Assembly (NCBI RefSeq): GCF_003116015.1
Contig: NZ_LGQZ01000028.1
Coordinates: 1 to 64,000, forward strand
DNA from: Azospirillum sp. TSO22-1
Lineage (GTDB): Bacteria; Pseudomonadota; Alphaproteobacteria; Azospirillales; Azospirillaceae
DNA: 64,000 bases
Direction: 5' to 3'
This document shows positions 44,701 through 56,927 of this stretch, one piece after another; within the stretch, counting starts at the first letter, position 1; each line of letters begins with the position of its first letter. A program made the translations under genes and the position numbers. The notes under the pieces are model-generated. The model saw nothing but the letters and a program-made list of their open reading frames with translations. It was not told where the DNA came from and did no database searches.

Positions 44701-46081
44701 GGATTTCCTCAGCCGCCAGCCGCTTCTCGTAGACCAGCGACGACGCCGGGGGCAGCGGCTGGCGCAGCAGCGCCTCGACGTTGAGGATGCCGGCGCCGTA
44801 CTCCGTGGTCGGCCAGTCCGGCAGGCGCCGGGCGCTCTGGCGGGCGCAGCTCCGGAACGCCTCGACGGTCTGCCAGCCCTCGCGGTACAGCGAGTCCAGC
44901 GCGTCCGCGTGGAACGCCCGCCACAGCGCCGCCGCCCCGGCGATCATGGCCGTGGCGTAGGAGGTGCCGTCCCCGCCGCCGCCATAGCTGTAGGCCGGCT
45001 GCGTGCCGGACTTCACCGCGTCGGCGCGGAAGATCTCGTCGGCCGGCGCCGAGAGATCGACCTTCCGCCCGCGCGACCCGCCCTGCCAGGGGGTGTCGGC
45101 GCGGGTGGAGCCGCCGGCGGTGATGGCGCGGCTGAACTTGCCGGGATAGGTCACCTCGCTGGTGACGTTGCCCGCCGCGGCCACCAGGATGACGCCGGCC
45201 TCGTACGCGTCGTCCACCGCGGCGCCGAAACCCTCGGCCGGCACGCAGGGGTCGCCCAGGCTGACGCTGACGACGTGGCAGCCGGCGTCGGACACCGCAT
45301 GCCGCATCGCCTGCGCGATCCTGGTGGGGTTGCCCGCGAAGTCGATCACCACCGTGTTGGTGATGCGGTAGGGGATCACCGTGACGCCCGGGGCCACCCC
45401 GTAGAACTGGTCGGCCTTGGAACGGCCGGACAGGACGCTCGACGTGCGCGTGCCGTGGCCGGGGAAGCCTTTGTAGCCCAGCGGGTCGATGGGCAGGGAG
45501 CCGGGTTCGCGGTAGTTGATTCCGCGGTCCCAGCGGATCCAGCTCTGCCCGGTGGCGACGTCGCCGAACACCGGGTGCTGGGTGATGCCGGTGTCGATGT
45601 GGCCGACTTTCACGCCCTTCCACGCCAGCGCGTCCGGCGACGGACCGAGCAGGGTCCACGCGGCGCGCGCGCGGATGGTGTCCAGGTACCATTGCTGGCT
45701 CGCCGTGACCGCCGCGGGCGCGGCCGGCGGGGGCGGCGCGTCGCGGGACTTCAGCGCCTCGCTGACGAGGGCGCCGTCGATGACCCGGGCGTTCTTCACC
45801 CCGGGGATGATTTTCAGCGCCTTGATCGCACCGGCCGGCGTGCCGCCCTGGAGCATCATCAGCTTCTTGTAGGCGGCGCGCGCGAGCACGAGGTCCGCCC
45901 CCTTGTCCGTGCTCCGCAGCACCGTGAACAGGGATTGCCCCGGCCACGACAGCTGTGCCGCCACGGAGTGCTCCAGGTAAGTCATCCTGGAAAGGTCGTC
46001 CACCTGGACCAAGAGAAAGGACGGCGACTGGTTGCCATCGACGGTCACCGCGGTCGCTGGATCGGCTTTGATGTCGGCCAT
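44696..46081 (-). CDS. S8 (subtilisin-like) serine protease without signal peptide
   Basis: A 461-residue protease. Catalytic residues are visible: D163 in VKVGHIDTGI, H209 in PGHGTRTSSVLSG, S374 in DGTSYATAMIAG, and oxyanion N305 in AAAGNV. The first 125 residues form a separate domain with LLVQVDDLS and an IIPGVKNARVIDG stretch, perhaps a propeptide-like or sensing module. No signal peptide or membrane helix is seen, so the enzyme may stay inside the cell. It has a strong GGGAGGATACAGTC ribosome-binding site, a palindrome 30 bases upstream, and an unusual membrane protein gene just upstream on the same strand. Confidence 0.88.
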   Translation of the reverse strand: MADIKADPATAVTVDGNQSPSFLLVQVDDLSRMTYLEHSVAAQLSWPGQSLFTVLRSTDKGADLVLARAAYKKLMMLQGGTPAGAIKALKIIPGVKNARVIDGALVSEALKSRDAPPPPAAPAAVTASQQWYLDTIRARAAWTLLGPSPDALAWKGVKVGHIDTGITQHPVFGDVATGQSWIRWDRGINYREPGSLPIDPLGYKGFPGHGTRTSSVLSGRSKADQFYGVAPGVTVIPYRITNTVVIDFAGNPTRIAQAMRHAVSDAGCHVVSVSLGDPCVPAEGFGAAVDDAYEAGVILVAAAGNVTSEVTYPGKFSRAITAGGSTRADTPWQGGSRGRKVDLSAPADEIFRADAVKSGTQPAYSYGGGGDGTSYATAMIAGAAALWRAFHADALDSLYREGWQTVEAFRSCARQSARRLPDWPTTEYGAGILNVEALLRQPLPPASSLVYEKRLAAEEIL

Positions 46082-46110
46082 GACTGTATCCTCCCTTGCT
46101 TTCCGGTCGT

Positions 46111-46126
46111 GAATACCCCGGTATTC
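46111..46126. promoter_or_regulatory. Palindrome upstream of the S8 protease gene
   Basis: GAATACC-CC-GGTATTC is a perfect 7-bp dyad 30 bases upstream of the protease ATG. It could be an operator or part of the promoter; no binding protein is known. Confidence 0.4.
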
Positions 46127-46226
46127 ATTTCAAAGGGTTGGGATATCGATGGTATGGCCCGCAATCAGCACCTGACAAGTATTAGGCCCATCTCCTTTCG
46201 TACGGGAGGGAGGCGTGCCGCCGCCT

Positions 46227-47471
46227 TCACTGGCCCGCCGGCTTCGTCCCGGTCTGCGCCGGGGGCACCTGCGTCTCGTTGATCTTGAAGCCGAAGTAGG
46301 TGCCGCTGCTGATGCCCATCAGGATCAGCAGGTTGTCGTCCAGCTCGGGCATGCCCATGGTGCGCAGGGTCTTCACCAGGAACACGGCACCCAGCACCGC
46401 CGTCCACACCAGCATCTGCAGGCGGTGCACGCTCAGCCCGTTGGCGTCGGTCAGCACGTCGGTGAAGAAGTCGCGCGATGCGTTGTGGACGTCGTGCGCC
46501 AGCTCGTCGAGCTTCACCGCCTTGACCGGCTCGGGGTTGGCCGGCGCGGCTTCCCCCGCTGGCGCGCCCGGCGCCTCTGCCGGGTACGCCCCGGCCACCG
46601 CGCCGGCCGGCGCCGCGGCGATCGTCTGGTAGTCGGCGGCGAGGTCGGCGCGCTTCGCGTTCTCGTCCTTCGCCTTGCGTTGGTCCTGGGTGACGGCGAG
46701 CAGCGAGGTGCCGCTGACGATGCCCAGCAGGACCAGGGTGTCGCTGCTGATGGTGTCGGTCCGGCCGGTGAAGATGACGATCACCAGGAAGCAGACGGTG
46801 ACGATGAACAGCCACCACAGGAACTGCGTGCGCGACAGGCTGTAGGCCGGCCGGCAGTCGCCCGGGCAGGGCACGTCGCCGCCGACGTACTGCGGCGGCA
46901 TCGGATCGCGCGCGATGTTGGTGCGGAAGACCAGCAGGAAGAAGCCGAGGGGGCCGAGCAGCAGCGTCGCCACCGCCGCCGCGCGCTGCCACGTCGCCGT
47001 GTTGCGCACCCAGAGGGGCTGCGGCGGGCCGATCGCGGCCTCCGGCGGGCCGACGTTCACCGACATGCTTTGCCCGCCGAAGGCCTCGCCGATGTTGCTC
47101 ACCGGCCGGTCGACCCGCTTCAGCACGTCGGCGGGCAGGCCCTCGTAGAGCAGCCGGACGGAGGCCCGGACGACGGTCGGGCTTTCGCAGTCCAGCCGCA
47201 CCTCGCCGACGCTGCCGGCGGCGGGCTTGTCCTCCACGTACAGTTGCCAGGACTGGCTCCGCAGCGCCGCCAGCCAGTCGGTGCAGGTGCCCGTCGCCGG
47301 TTTGCCCGGCGCCGCGCCGAGGCGGAAGGTCACCATGTCGCGGGCCGCGATCACGCCGTCGGCGAGGTTGAGGACGGCCAGCGTCGGGGCGGCGGTCTGC
47401 GCCGTCGCCAGCCCGGCCGGTGCGGCGATTGCGAGAAGACAGAAAAGTGCGGGCAGCAGCCTGCGGAGCAT
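46227..47471 (-). CDS. Unknown membrane protein with duplicated helix pair
   Basis: A 414-residue protein of no recognised family. Signal peptide 1-25 (ends ATAQ), then a soluble extracytoplasmic domain (26-155) with two cysteines (C63, C95). Membrane helices follow at about 163-182, 217-235, 243-260, 350-368 and 379-396. Residues 212-260 and 348-396 repeat one layout: a helix starting with a Leu/Trp-rich face, a short loop, then DTLVLLGIVSGTSLL or DNLLILMGISSGTYFG. The loop between the repeats (262-345) is charged and Ala/Pro-rich. It may be co-transcribed with the protease downstream (145-base gap). The start ATG follows a GAGGA site. Confidence 0.75.
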   Translation of the reverse strand: MLRRLLPALFCLLAIAAPAGLATAQTAAPTLAVLNLADGVIAARDMVTFRLGAAPGKPATGTCTDWLAALRSQSWQLYVEDKPAAGSVGEVRLDCESPTVVRASVRLLYEGLPADVLKRVDRPVSNIGEAFGGQSMSVNVGPPEAAIGPPQPLWVRNTATWQRAAAVATLLLGPLGFFLLVFRTNIARDPMPPQYVGGDVPCPGDCRPAYSLSRTQFLWWLFIVTVCFLVIVIFTGRTDTISSDTLVLLGIVSGTSLLAVTQDQRKAKDENAKRADLAADYQTIAAAPAGAVAGAYPAEAPGAPAGEAAPANPEPVKAVKLDELAHDVHNASRDFFTDVLTDANGLSVHRLQMLVWTAVLGAVFLVKTLRTMGMPELDDNLLILMGISSGTYFGFKINETQVPPAQTGTKPAGQ

Positions 47472-47573
47472 CGGTGGTCGTCCTCGGCGTGGGGAATTAC
47501 GCCGAAGAGGAGAACAGATCACCCGGATGCAGACAAGCCGTCTATGGGTGTTCGCCCGCGCAACGGCGCGGCG

Positions 47574-48329
47574 TCATGCCGGCTGGCGTTCCTTCTGAAT
47601 ACGCGAGTATGCGGCGTTGATCGCCGCCATCTTCTCGGTGGCGCGATCGACGAACTCCCCGGGCAGACCCTGGGCGATCAGGCGGTCCGGGTGGTGCTCC
47701 CGCACGAGGCGGCGGTAGGCGGTCTTGACCGCCCCGTCGTCGGCGTCGCGCGCCACGCCCAGCACCGCGTAGGGGTCGGCATCCGGCCGGCCGCACAGCG
47801 CGCAGTGCTCGGCCAGGATGCGCCGCACGCCGGGCTCGTCGAAGCCGAAGATCCCCGCCACGTCGCGCAGGTAGCCCAGTTCCGCCGCGTGCACCTCGCC
47901 GTCGGCCTCGGCGATGCGCAGCAGGCTCTCCAGCAGTTCCTCCAGCACCGGGTCGCCCGGCTTGAACAGGCCGGCGATCTGCCGGGCGTAGACCTCGAAG
48001 CCCTGCGAATCGCGGCGCGCCAGGTCGAAGACGCGGCCGACGTTCTTCAGCTCGTCCGGCGGCACCTCGAAGGTGCGCTTGAAGGCCTCGACCTCGACGC
48101 GGCGGACCAAGCCGTCCACCTTGGCCAGCTTGGCCGCCAGCACGACGACGCCGATGGTGAAGACGATGGACTTGGTGCCGTCCTTCGGTTCGGCCGGTTC
48201 GGCGCCCTCCGGCCCGCAGCGCGCGATCTGGTCGACCGCATGCCCGGCCACGGCGCCCAGCAGCGCGCCCAGCGGCCCACCGATGGCGAAGCCCGCGGCC
48301 CCGCCCAGGATCTTTCCCCAGATGCTCAT
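47574..48329 (-). CDS. TerB-DnaJ (DjlA-like) co-chaperone
   Basis: A 251-residue protein. A glycine-rich hydrophobic segment (residues 8-30, ILGGAAGFAIGGPLGALLGAVAGHAVD) may anchor or peripherally bind the membrane, followed by a TerB-type helical domain (about 48-165, AKLAKVDGLVRRVEVEAFKR) and a C-terminal J domain (about 180-250) with the HPD motif in VREHHPDRLI. The layout equals DjlA, a DnaK co-chaperone linked to envelope stress. The single glycine-rich segment is the only difference from the classical one-helix N-terminus. The ATG at 48329 is the conserved start (MSIWGKILGG). Confidence 0.9.
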   Translation of the reverse strand: MSIWGKILGGAAGFAIGGPLGALLGAVAGHAVDQIARCGPEGAEPAEPKDGTKSIVFTIGVVVLAAKLAKVDGLVRRVEVEAFKRTFEVPPDELKNVGRVFDLARRDSQGFEVYARQIAGLFKPGDPVLEELLESLLRIAEADGEVHAAELGYLRDVAGIFGFDEPGVRRILAEHCALCGRPDADPYAVLGVARDADDGAVKTAYRRLVREHHPDRLIAQGLPGEFVDRATEKMAAINAAYSRIQKERQPA

Positions 48330-48558
48330 GGTGTCGCTCCCTCGGCGGCGGAGCATACCGGCGCTCCGGCGCCCCGCCAACTGTGGCGCTTGCGTCACAC
48401 GCGGGGCTGCATCCCACCCTTTCGATCGGAACCCCTGGCGCACCACCTATGTTGCAGTGCAATATAAAACGAGAGCCGCGGCATCGACCGTGGCCGCATC
48501 GCTGGGGACGGACGCTCCGGAACGTGTGTCATCGTGCTGACTACGTGAGCAGGAGCCC

Positions 48559-49119
48559 ATGCCAGTCTATCGCAAGCTGCTTCCGCAGGAACGTCGCCGC
48601 TATCCCGGCCATCTGCTGCGCCTGGAGCGCAAGGACCGCTACGCCCGCTTCACCGGCACCGTGTCGGACGCGGTGATCGAGCGGCATTGCACCACCCTCG
48701 ACTGGGGGCGGACGACGGTCGTCGGCGCCTTTCATCAGGGTGAACTGCGCGGCGCGGCCGAACTGTGCACCGACCGCCTGATCTGGCCGCACGAGGCCGA
48801 ACTGGCGGTCAGCATCGAGACGCCGTTCCAGGGGCAGGGGGTGGGCACCGCGCTGGTCCGCCGCGCCCTCACCATCGCCCGCAACCGCGGCATCGCCAAG
48901 GTGCACATGCTGGCCTTGGCCGACAACCGCCGCATGCGGGCGCTTGCCCGCCATTTCGGCGGCACGCTGGACGTGGACGGCGGCGAACTGGCCATCGCCA
49001 TCGGCCTGCCGCCGCCCAACCAGTTCTCGCTGGCGCTGGAGGCGTTCGAAGCCGGGGCCGGCGCGTTCGGCGCCGTGCTCGACCAGTGGCAGGGGGATAT
49101 GGCCGAGCGGGCGGCGTGA
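48559..49119 (+). CDS. GNAT-family N-acetyltransferase
   Basis: A 186-residue acetyl-CoA-dependent acyltransferase. The acetyl-CoA pyrophosphate loop is QGQGVGTALVRRA (about residues 92-104), preceded by the ELAVSIETPF beta strand and followed by KVHMLALADNRRMRALARHFGG. The first 30 residues (VYRKLLPQERRRYPGHLLRL) are a basic helix. The substrate is unknown. It is divergent from the DjlA-like gene over 229 bases and has a CAGGAGCCC ribosome-binding site. Confidence 0.9.
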   Translation: MPVYRKLLPQERRRYPGHLLRLERKDRYARFTGTVSDAVIERHCTTLDWGRTTVVGAFHQGELRGAAELCTDRLIWPHEAELAVSIETPFQGQGVGTALVRRALTIARNRGIAKVHMLALADNRRMRALARHFGGTLDVDGGELAIAIGLPPPNQFSLALEAFEAGAGAFGAVLDQWQGDMAERAA

Positions 49120-49177
49120 TCCGCGCTTCTCACATTATTACTTGCTGATGTGCCTATGACCGGGTTATTTGCTTTCT

Positions 49178-49211
49178 GATTGTTGAACAATCATGTCCGA
49201 GCCGGTATCGT
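49178..49211 (+). promoter_or_regulatory. Promoter with overlapping dyad upstream of MarR gene
   Basis: TTGAAC (49183-49188), 17 bases, TATCGT (49206-49211) forms a sigma-70-like promoter. GATTGTT-G-AACAATC (49178-49192), a perfect 7-bp dyad, covers the -35 box. MarR regulators bind such dyads to repress themselves. Confidence 0.55.
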
Positions 49212-49247
49212 CGTCTATACCCTAATAGAGGTGTGCGGATCGGCGTG

Positions 49248-49679
49248 ATGACGGCATCTTCGGCGAGAGCGACGGCGGAACTGCTGGACGCGCTGTTCCG
49301 CCGCTACCATGTGGAAGCCTTCACCGGCGGCCTGAACCCGGCGCAGTGGGCGGCCCTGCGCTTCTTCGCCCGCGACCTGACCGACAGCAAGACGGCGGTG
49401 TCGCTCGCCCGCTTCCAGGGCGTCAGCCGGGCCAGCGCCAACGACACCGTGCGCGCCCTGGTGCGCAAGGGCCTGCTCGCCCGCATGGTGTCGGCCGAGG
49501 ACGGCCGCCGGCAGGAGGTTTCCGTCACTGAACAGGGGATGGCGGCGCTGGAGGGCGACCCTCTGGCGCTGCTGTGCAACCCCATCGGCGGCCTGCCCGA
49601 GGAGGTCCGGCGCGACTTCGCCGGCGTCGTCTCGCAGCTCCTGGCGGCCATGCCGGCGCCGTCGCGGGGGAACCGCTAG
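49248..49679 (+). CDS. MarR-type winged-helix regulator
   Basis: A 143-residue protein with a winged helix: FARDLTDSKTAVSLARFQG, SRASANDTVRALVRKGLLARMV (recognition helix and wing), then DGRRQEVSVTEQG. The architecture and DGRR wing motif fit MarR. The ATG at 49248 was chosen; a GTG at 49233 sits too close to the AGAGG site. An upstream dyad overlapping a promoter suggests autoregulation. The target is not evident; nearest neighbours are a GNAT gene and a receiver gene. Confidence 0.85.
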   Translation: MTASSARATAELLDALFRRYHVEAFTGGLNPAQWAALRFFARDLTDSKTAVSLARFQGVSRASANDTVRALVRKGLLARMVSAEDGRRQEVSVTEQGMAALEGDPLALLCNPIGGLPEEVRRDFAGVVSQLLAAMPAPSRGNR

Positions 49680-49685
49680 GGCGTC

Positions 49686-50063
49686 TTACGCCGCCGCCGC
49701 CGACCGCGCCGCGCCGAACACGGCGCCGAGCAGGCGCGGGGTGTCGAACGGCTTGAACAGCACCACGTCGGCACCCAGCGCCTCGGCGCTCGCCAGCGCC
49801 TCCAGGGCGGAGCGGCCGGGGCCGCCGCCGGACATGGCGACGATGCGCGACCGCACCCCCGCCTCGCGCAGCCGGCGAATCAGCGTCGCCCCGTCGAGGT
49901 CCGGCAGGATGATGTCGATGAGCAGCGCGTCGTAGCCGCGTCCGGCCATCGCCTCGGCGGACGCCGCGTCGGCGGCGAGGTCGACGGTGTCGGCGTGCGG
50001 CAGGAGCCGGTCGCGGAGAATGTCACGCAACCCGGCGTCGTCGTCGACGATGAGGACTCGCAT
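49686..50063 (-). CDS. Stand-alone receiver-domain response regulator
   Basis: A 125-residue single-domain receiver with the acidic triad DDD at residues 7-9, phospho-acceptor in LLIDIILPDLDG (about residue 50), Ser in IVAMSGGG replacing the usual Thr, and the conserved Lys in VLFKPFD. There is no output domain, so it works by protein contact or phosphotransfer. No kinase is nearby. It is convergent with the MarR gene with only six bases between their ends. Confidence 0.9.
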   Translation of the reverse strand: MRVLIVDDDAGLRDILRDRLLPHADTVDLAADAASAEAMAGRGYDALLIDIILPDLDGATLIRRLREAGVRSRIVAMSGGGPGRSALEALASAEALGADVVLFKPFDTPRLLGAVFGAARSAAAA

Positions 50064-50281
50064 GGCTTGATGTCCTCCCGCAAAGTTCTCGGGTAGAAAA
50101 AAACGTTAACACAGGGCCCAAAGATCCGCCATGCGACAGAATATCCGGAGACGAAGGTAAGGACTCGTCCGCGGCGCCGGTGCGCGTCGTTTCGACGCGA
50201 TACCGGTGGTTGCGCGCGCTGGCGGGTTGACCTGGGCCCGGCAATCGCCACACTCCGTGCCGCACACCGGGAGGAGCGGGT

Positions 50282-53905
<3,624 letters not shown>

Positions 53906-53916
53906 GCGCCCCCCCC

Positions 53917-54324
53917 TCATCGGTGCAGCGCCAGCCCCTTGACCACCTTGTCCACCGCCTTGCGGTCGCCGCGCACCGCCAGCCCGACGAGGTCCATGTC
54001 GGCCGGGTCGGCCTCGCGGAAGACCGCGCGGTTGGCGGCGTCGTGGCCGGTGGCGAACATCGCCGCCACATAGGCTGCCACCGTCAGGTCACGCTCCAGG
54101 GCGCCGCGGTGCGCCGCCTGCAACTGCGCGCGGTCCGCGGCGAAGATCAGCACCGGCTGGCCGAGCATCCGGGCGTAGCGCCGGCCGGCGGCGTCCTCGT
54201 AGGACTCGCCGATGGCGTCGGGGGCGGAGACGGCGATGCCGCTCGCCAGGAAGGCGGTCACGTTCAGCTTCTGCCAGACGGCCAGATCCTCGCGCACGAT
54301 CAGCGCGATCTTGGTGGTGAACAT
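53917..54324 (-). CDS. DUF2000-family protein
   Basis: A 135-residue cytosolic protein that matches the DUF2000 pattern: a beta strand and helix TKIALIVREDLAVWQKLNVTAFLASGI at the start, then GQPVLIFAADRAQL and an acidic NRAVFREADPADMDLVGLAV region. The family function is unknown. It is next to an AraC regulator on the same strand with 37 bases between them, a frequent pairing that suggests joint regulation. The ATG at 54324 is the family start. Confidence 0.85.
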   Translation of the reverse strand: MFTTKIALIVREDLAVWQKLNVTAFLASGIAVSAPDAIGESYEDAAGRRYARMLGQPVLIFAADRAQLQAAHRGALERDLTVAAYVAAMFATGHDAANRAVFREADPADMDLVGLAVRGDRKAVDKVVKGLALHR

Positions 54325-54361
54325 CGTCGCTCGCAGCCCTGCCGGTTGAGGAACGCCGCCA

Positions 54362-55324
54362 TCATGGCGCGGCGGCGTCACCCCGGTCTGGAACGTTCGT
54401 GCACAGTCGGCGGTAGGCGGCCGGGGTGAGGCCGTAGGCGCGGCGGAACCAGCGCCCCAGGTGGCTCTGGTCGGCGAAGCCCACGGCGGCGGCCACGGAC
54501 GCCGGCGCCTCGCCGCCGGACAGCAGGCGCCGCGCCGCGGTCAGGCGCAGCTGCACCAGATAGGCGTGCGGCGGCAGCCCGTAGACGGTGCGGAACGCGC
54601 GGGCGAGCTGGAAGCGGTCGGCCGCCCCGCACGCCCCGGCCAGCGCGTCCAGGCCCGGATCCTCGGCCATCAGCGCGTGCAGCATCTCGCGCGCCCGCCG
54701 CGCCGCCTTCGGCGCCCGTTGCGCCCCGGCCCCGGCCGGCCGGCCGTCCGCCAGCTGCGGTTCCAGCGCCGCGACCATGGCGTCCAGCGCGGCGTCGCGG
54801 GCGAGGCGCGGCATCTCCGGCGCGCGCAGCACGGCGAAGGCGCGCCCGATGGCGTCGGCCAGCCGGGCGTCGTCGGCCAGCGTCGCCGGGAAGCCGACAT
54901 CCCCCGTCCCACGGTCATCGGCCGCGACCAACCGGCGCGTCTCCGCCAGCCAGCCGGTCGGCAGGTAGAGCATCACGTAGGTGAAGCCCTCGGCCGCCGG
55001 AGCGTGGCCGTCGTGCACCTCGCCGGGCTCGATCAGGATGACGCGCCCCGGCGTGCTGCGGTGCAGGCGGCGCCGGCAGGAGAACTCCTGCAAGCCCTGC
55101 TCGGTGACCCCGACCAGCGCCTCTTCGTGGTAATGCGGGTCGTAGGCGTGGCCGGAGAAGTGGGCGCGGATCGTCTCCACGCCGGTCGCGGCGTCGCGGG
55201 TCACATCGACCCAGTTGCGCGGAGGGCAGGCCGTATCCATGCCCAGCAACATAGACCCGCGCCGGAGCGCCGGGGAGTCGGCCATGTTTCCGATCTGCTC
55301 GGCCGCGCTTGCGCTCTGTGGCAT
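54362..55324 (-). CDS. AraC-family transcriptional regulator
   Basis: A 320-residue regulator with a cupin-like sensing domain (about 50-140, HYHEEALVGVTEQGLQEF and ILIEPGEVHDGHAP) and a C-terminal AraC double helix-turn-helix (about 215-310, FQLARAFRTVYGLPPHAYL, then VGFADQSHLGRWFRRAYGLTPAAYRR). The ligand is unknown. Several in-frame ATG codons exist (55324, 55285, 55252, 55240) and none has a strong ribosome-binding site, so the N-terminus is uncertain by up to 28 residues. It likely regulates the adjacent DUF2000 gene. Confidence 0.88.
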   Translation of the reverse strand: MPQSASAAEQIGNMADSPALRRGSMLLGMDTACPPRNWVDVTRDAATGVETIRAHFSGHAYDPHYHEEALVGVTEQGLQEFSCRRRLHRSTPGRVILIEPGEVHDGHAPAAEGFTYVMLYLPTGWLAETRRLVAADDRGTGDVGFPATLADDARLADAIGRAFAVLRAPEMPRLARDAALDAMVAALEPQLADGRPAGAGAQRAPKAARRAREMLHALMAEDPGLDALAGACGAADRFQLARAFRTVYGLPPHAYLVQLRLTAARRLLSGGEAPASVAAAVGFADQSHLGRWFRRAYGLTPAAYRRLCTNVPDRGDAAAP

Positions 55325-55373
55325 GATTTGATAGGATTAAAATCCGCGCGACGCCGCGCCCCGGTGCACCGGA

Positions 55374-55420
55374 TGAAACACACCTCCGCGCAGCGTTTCA
55401 TGGTGTTTCATAGCGTTTCA
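55374..55420 (+). promoter_or_regulatory. GTTTCA direct repeats with 10-base period plus inverted copy
   Basis: GTTTCA occurs at 55395, 55405 and 55415, exactly one helical turn apart, and TGAAACA at 55374 is the inverted form. The cluster lies 107-153 bases upstream of the FAD dehydrogenase start. It is a plausible binding array for an activator or repressor of that gene. Confidence 0.5.
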
Positions 55421-55526
55421 CCGGCGGAAGGCAGCCCCGCGCGCGTCCCGCTTGCCAGCCCCCCGCCGTGGGCCTTAGCTTGCTGGTCCTACCAAGCAAC
55501 GCCGAAGAAAAGTGGAGGGAAGTCCC

Positions 55527-56924
55527 ATGGCCGTCGTCACCGCCCCGCGCGTCGCCCCGAACGAAGAGGCGCTGGCCGAGCTGCGCGCGCTGCTGGGCGA
55601 CCGGCTGAGCACCTCCGGCCCGGTGCGCGAGCACCACGGCAAGGATGAATCCTACCACCCGGTCATGCCGCCCGACGCGGTGGCCTTCGCCACCTCGACC
55701 GAGGAGGTCAGCGCCATCGTCAAGGTGTGCGCCAGGCACCGCCTGCCGATCATCCCCTTCGGCACCGGCACCTCGCTGGAGGGCGGCGTGGCGGCGCTGA
55801 AGGGCGGCGTCACCATCGATGTGTCGGGCATGAAGGAGATCCTGCGCGTCTCCCCCGAGGATCTGGACGTCACCGTCCAGGCCGGCGTGACCCGCAAGCA
55901 GCTGAACGAGCACTTGCGCGACACCGGCCTGTTCTTCCCCATCGACCCCGGCGCCGACGCCTCGCTGGGCGGCATGACGGCGACGCGGGCGAGCGGCACC
56001 AACGCCGTGCGCTACGGCACCATGCGCGAGAACGTGCTGGGCCTCACCGTGGTGCTGGCCGACGGGCGGATCATCCGGACCGGCGGGCGGGCGCGCAAGT
56101 CGGCCGCCGGCTACGATCTGACGCGGCTGTTCGTCGGCTCGGAGGGCACGCTCGGCATCATCACCGAGGTGACGCTGCGCCTCTACGGCATCCCCGAGGC
56201 GATCTCCGCCGCCGTCTGCCCGTTCGAGAGCGTGCGCGGCGCCGTGGACACGGTGATCGCCACCATCCAGTCCGGCATCCCGGTGGCCCGCGTCGAGTTC
56301 CTCGACGAGCTGCAGATGGAGGCGATCAACCGCTATTCGAAGTTCGACATGGCGGTGAAGCCGACGCTGTTCTTCGAGTTCCACGGCACCACCCGCGGCG
56401 TCGAGGAGCAGGCGGAGATGGTGGGCGCCATCGCCAAGGAGAACGGCGGCCCCGACTTCGCATGGGCGACGCGTCCGGAGGACCGCTCCAAGCTGTGGCA
56501 GGCGCGGCACGACGCCTACTACGCGGCGCTCGGCCTGCGGCCGGGAGCCAAGGGCTGGCCGACCGACGTGTGCGTGCCGATCTCGCGCCTCGCCGACGCC
56601 ATCCTGGAGACCAAGGAGGACCTCGCGGCCTCGTTCTTGGTGTCGCCGGTCGTCGGCCATGTCGGCGATGGCAACTTCCACCTCGTCTTCCTGGTCGATC
56701 CCGACAGGCCCGAGGACATGGCCGAGGCCACCCGCCTCAACGACCGCCTCGTCGAGCGGGCGCTGCGCATGGGCGGCACCTGCACCGGCGAGCACGGCAT
56801 CGGCTACGGCAAGATGGCCTTTCTGGAGCAGGAGGCGGGCGAGGCCTACTGCGTCATGGGCGACGTCAAGACGGCGCTCGACCCGCTGAACATCCTGAAC
56901 CCGGGCAAGGTGGTGCGGGTTTAA
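55527..56924 (+). CDS. FAD-linked D-lactate/glycolate-type dehydrogenase
   Basis: A 465-residue oxidoreductase of the GlcD/D-lactate dehydrogenase group. It oxidises a D-2-hydroxy acid to the keto acid. The PCMH-type FAD domain (about 45-225) has IIPFGTGTSLEGG, PIDPGADASLGGMTATRASG and VGSEGTLGIITEVTLRLYG; the C-terminal cap domain ends in GHVGDGNFH and GTCTGEHGIGYGK. No signal peptide. An ideal AGGGAAG site precedes the ATG; the GTG just upstream is part of that site. D-Lactate is the best guess; D-2-hydroxyglutarate and glycolate are alternatives. GTTTCA repeats lie upstream. Confidence 0.9.
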   Translation: MAVVTAPRVAPNEEALAELRALLGDRLSTSGPVREHHGKDESYHPVMPPDAVAFATSTEEVSAIVKVCARHRLPIIPFGTGTSLEGGVAALKGGVTIDVSGMKEILRVSPEDLDVTVQAGVTRKQLNEHLRDTGLFFPIDPGADASLGGMTATRASGTNAVRYGTMRENVLGLTVVLADGRIIRTGGRARKSAAGYDLTRLFVGSEGTLGIITEVTLRLYGIPEAISAAVCPFESVRGAVDTVIATIQSGIPVARVEFLDELQMEAINRYSKFDMAVKPTLFFEFHGTTRGVEEQAEMVGAIAKENGGPDFAWATRPEDRSKLWQARHDAYYAALGLRPGAKGWPTDVCVPISRLADAILETKEDLAASFLVSPVVGHVGDGNFHLVFLVDPDRPEDMAEATRLNDRLVERALRMGGTCTGEHGIGYGKMAFLEQEAGEAYCVMGDVKTALDPLNILNPGKVVRV

Positions 56925-56927
56925 TCC

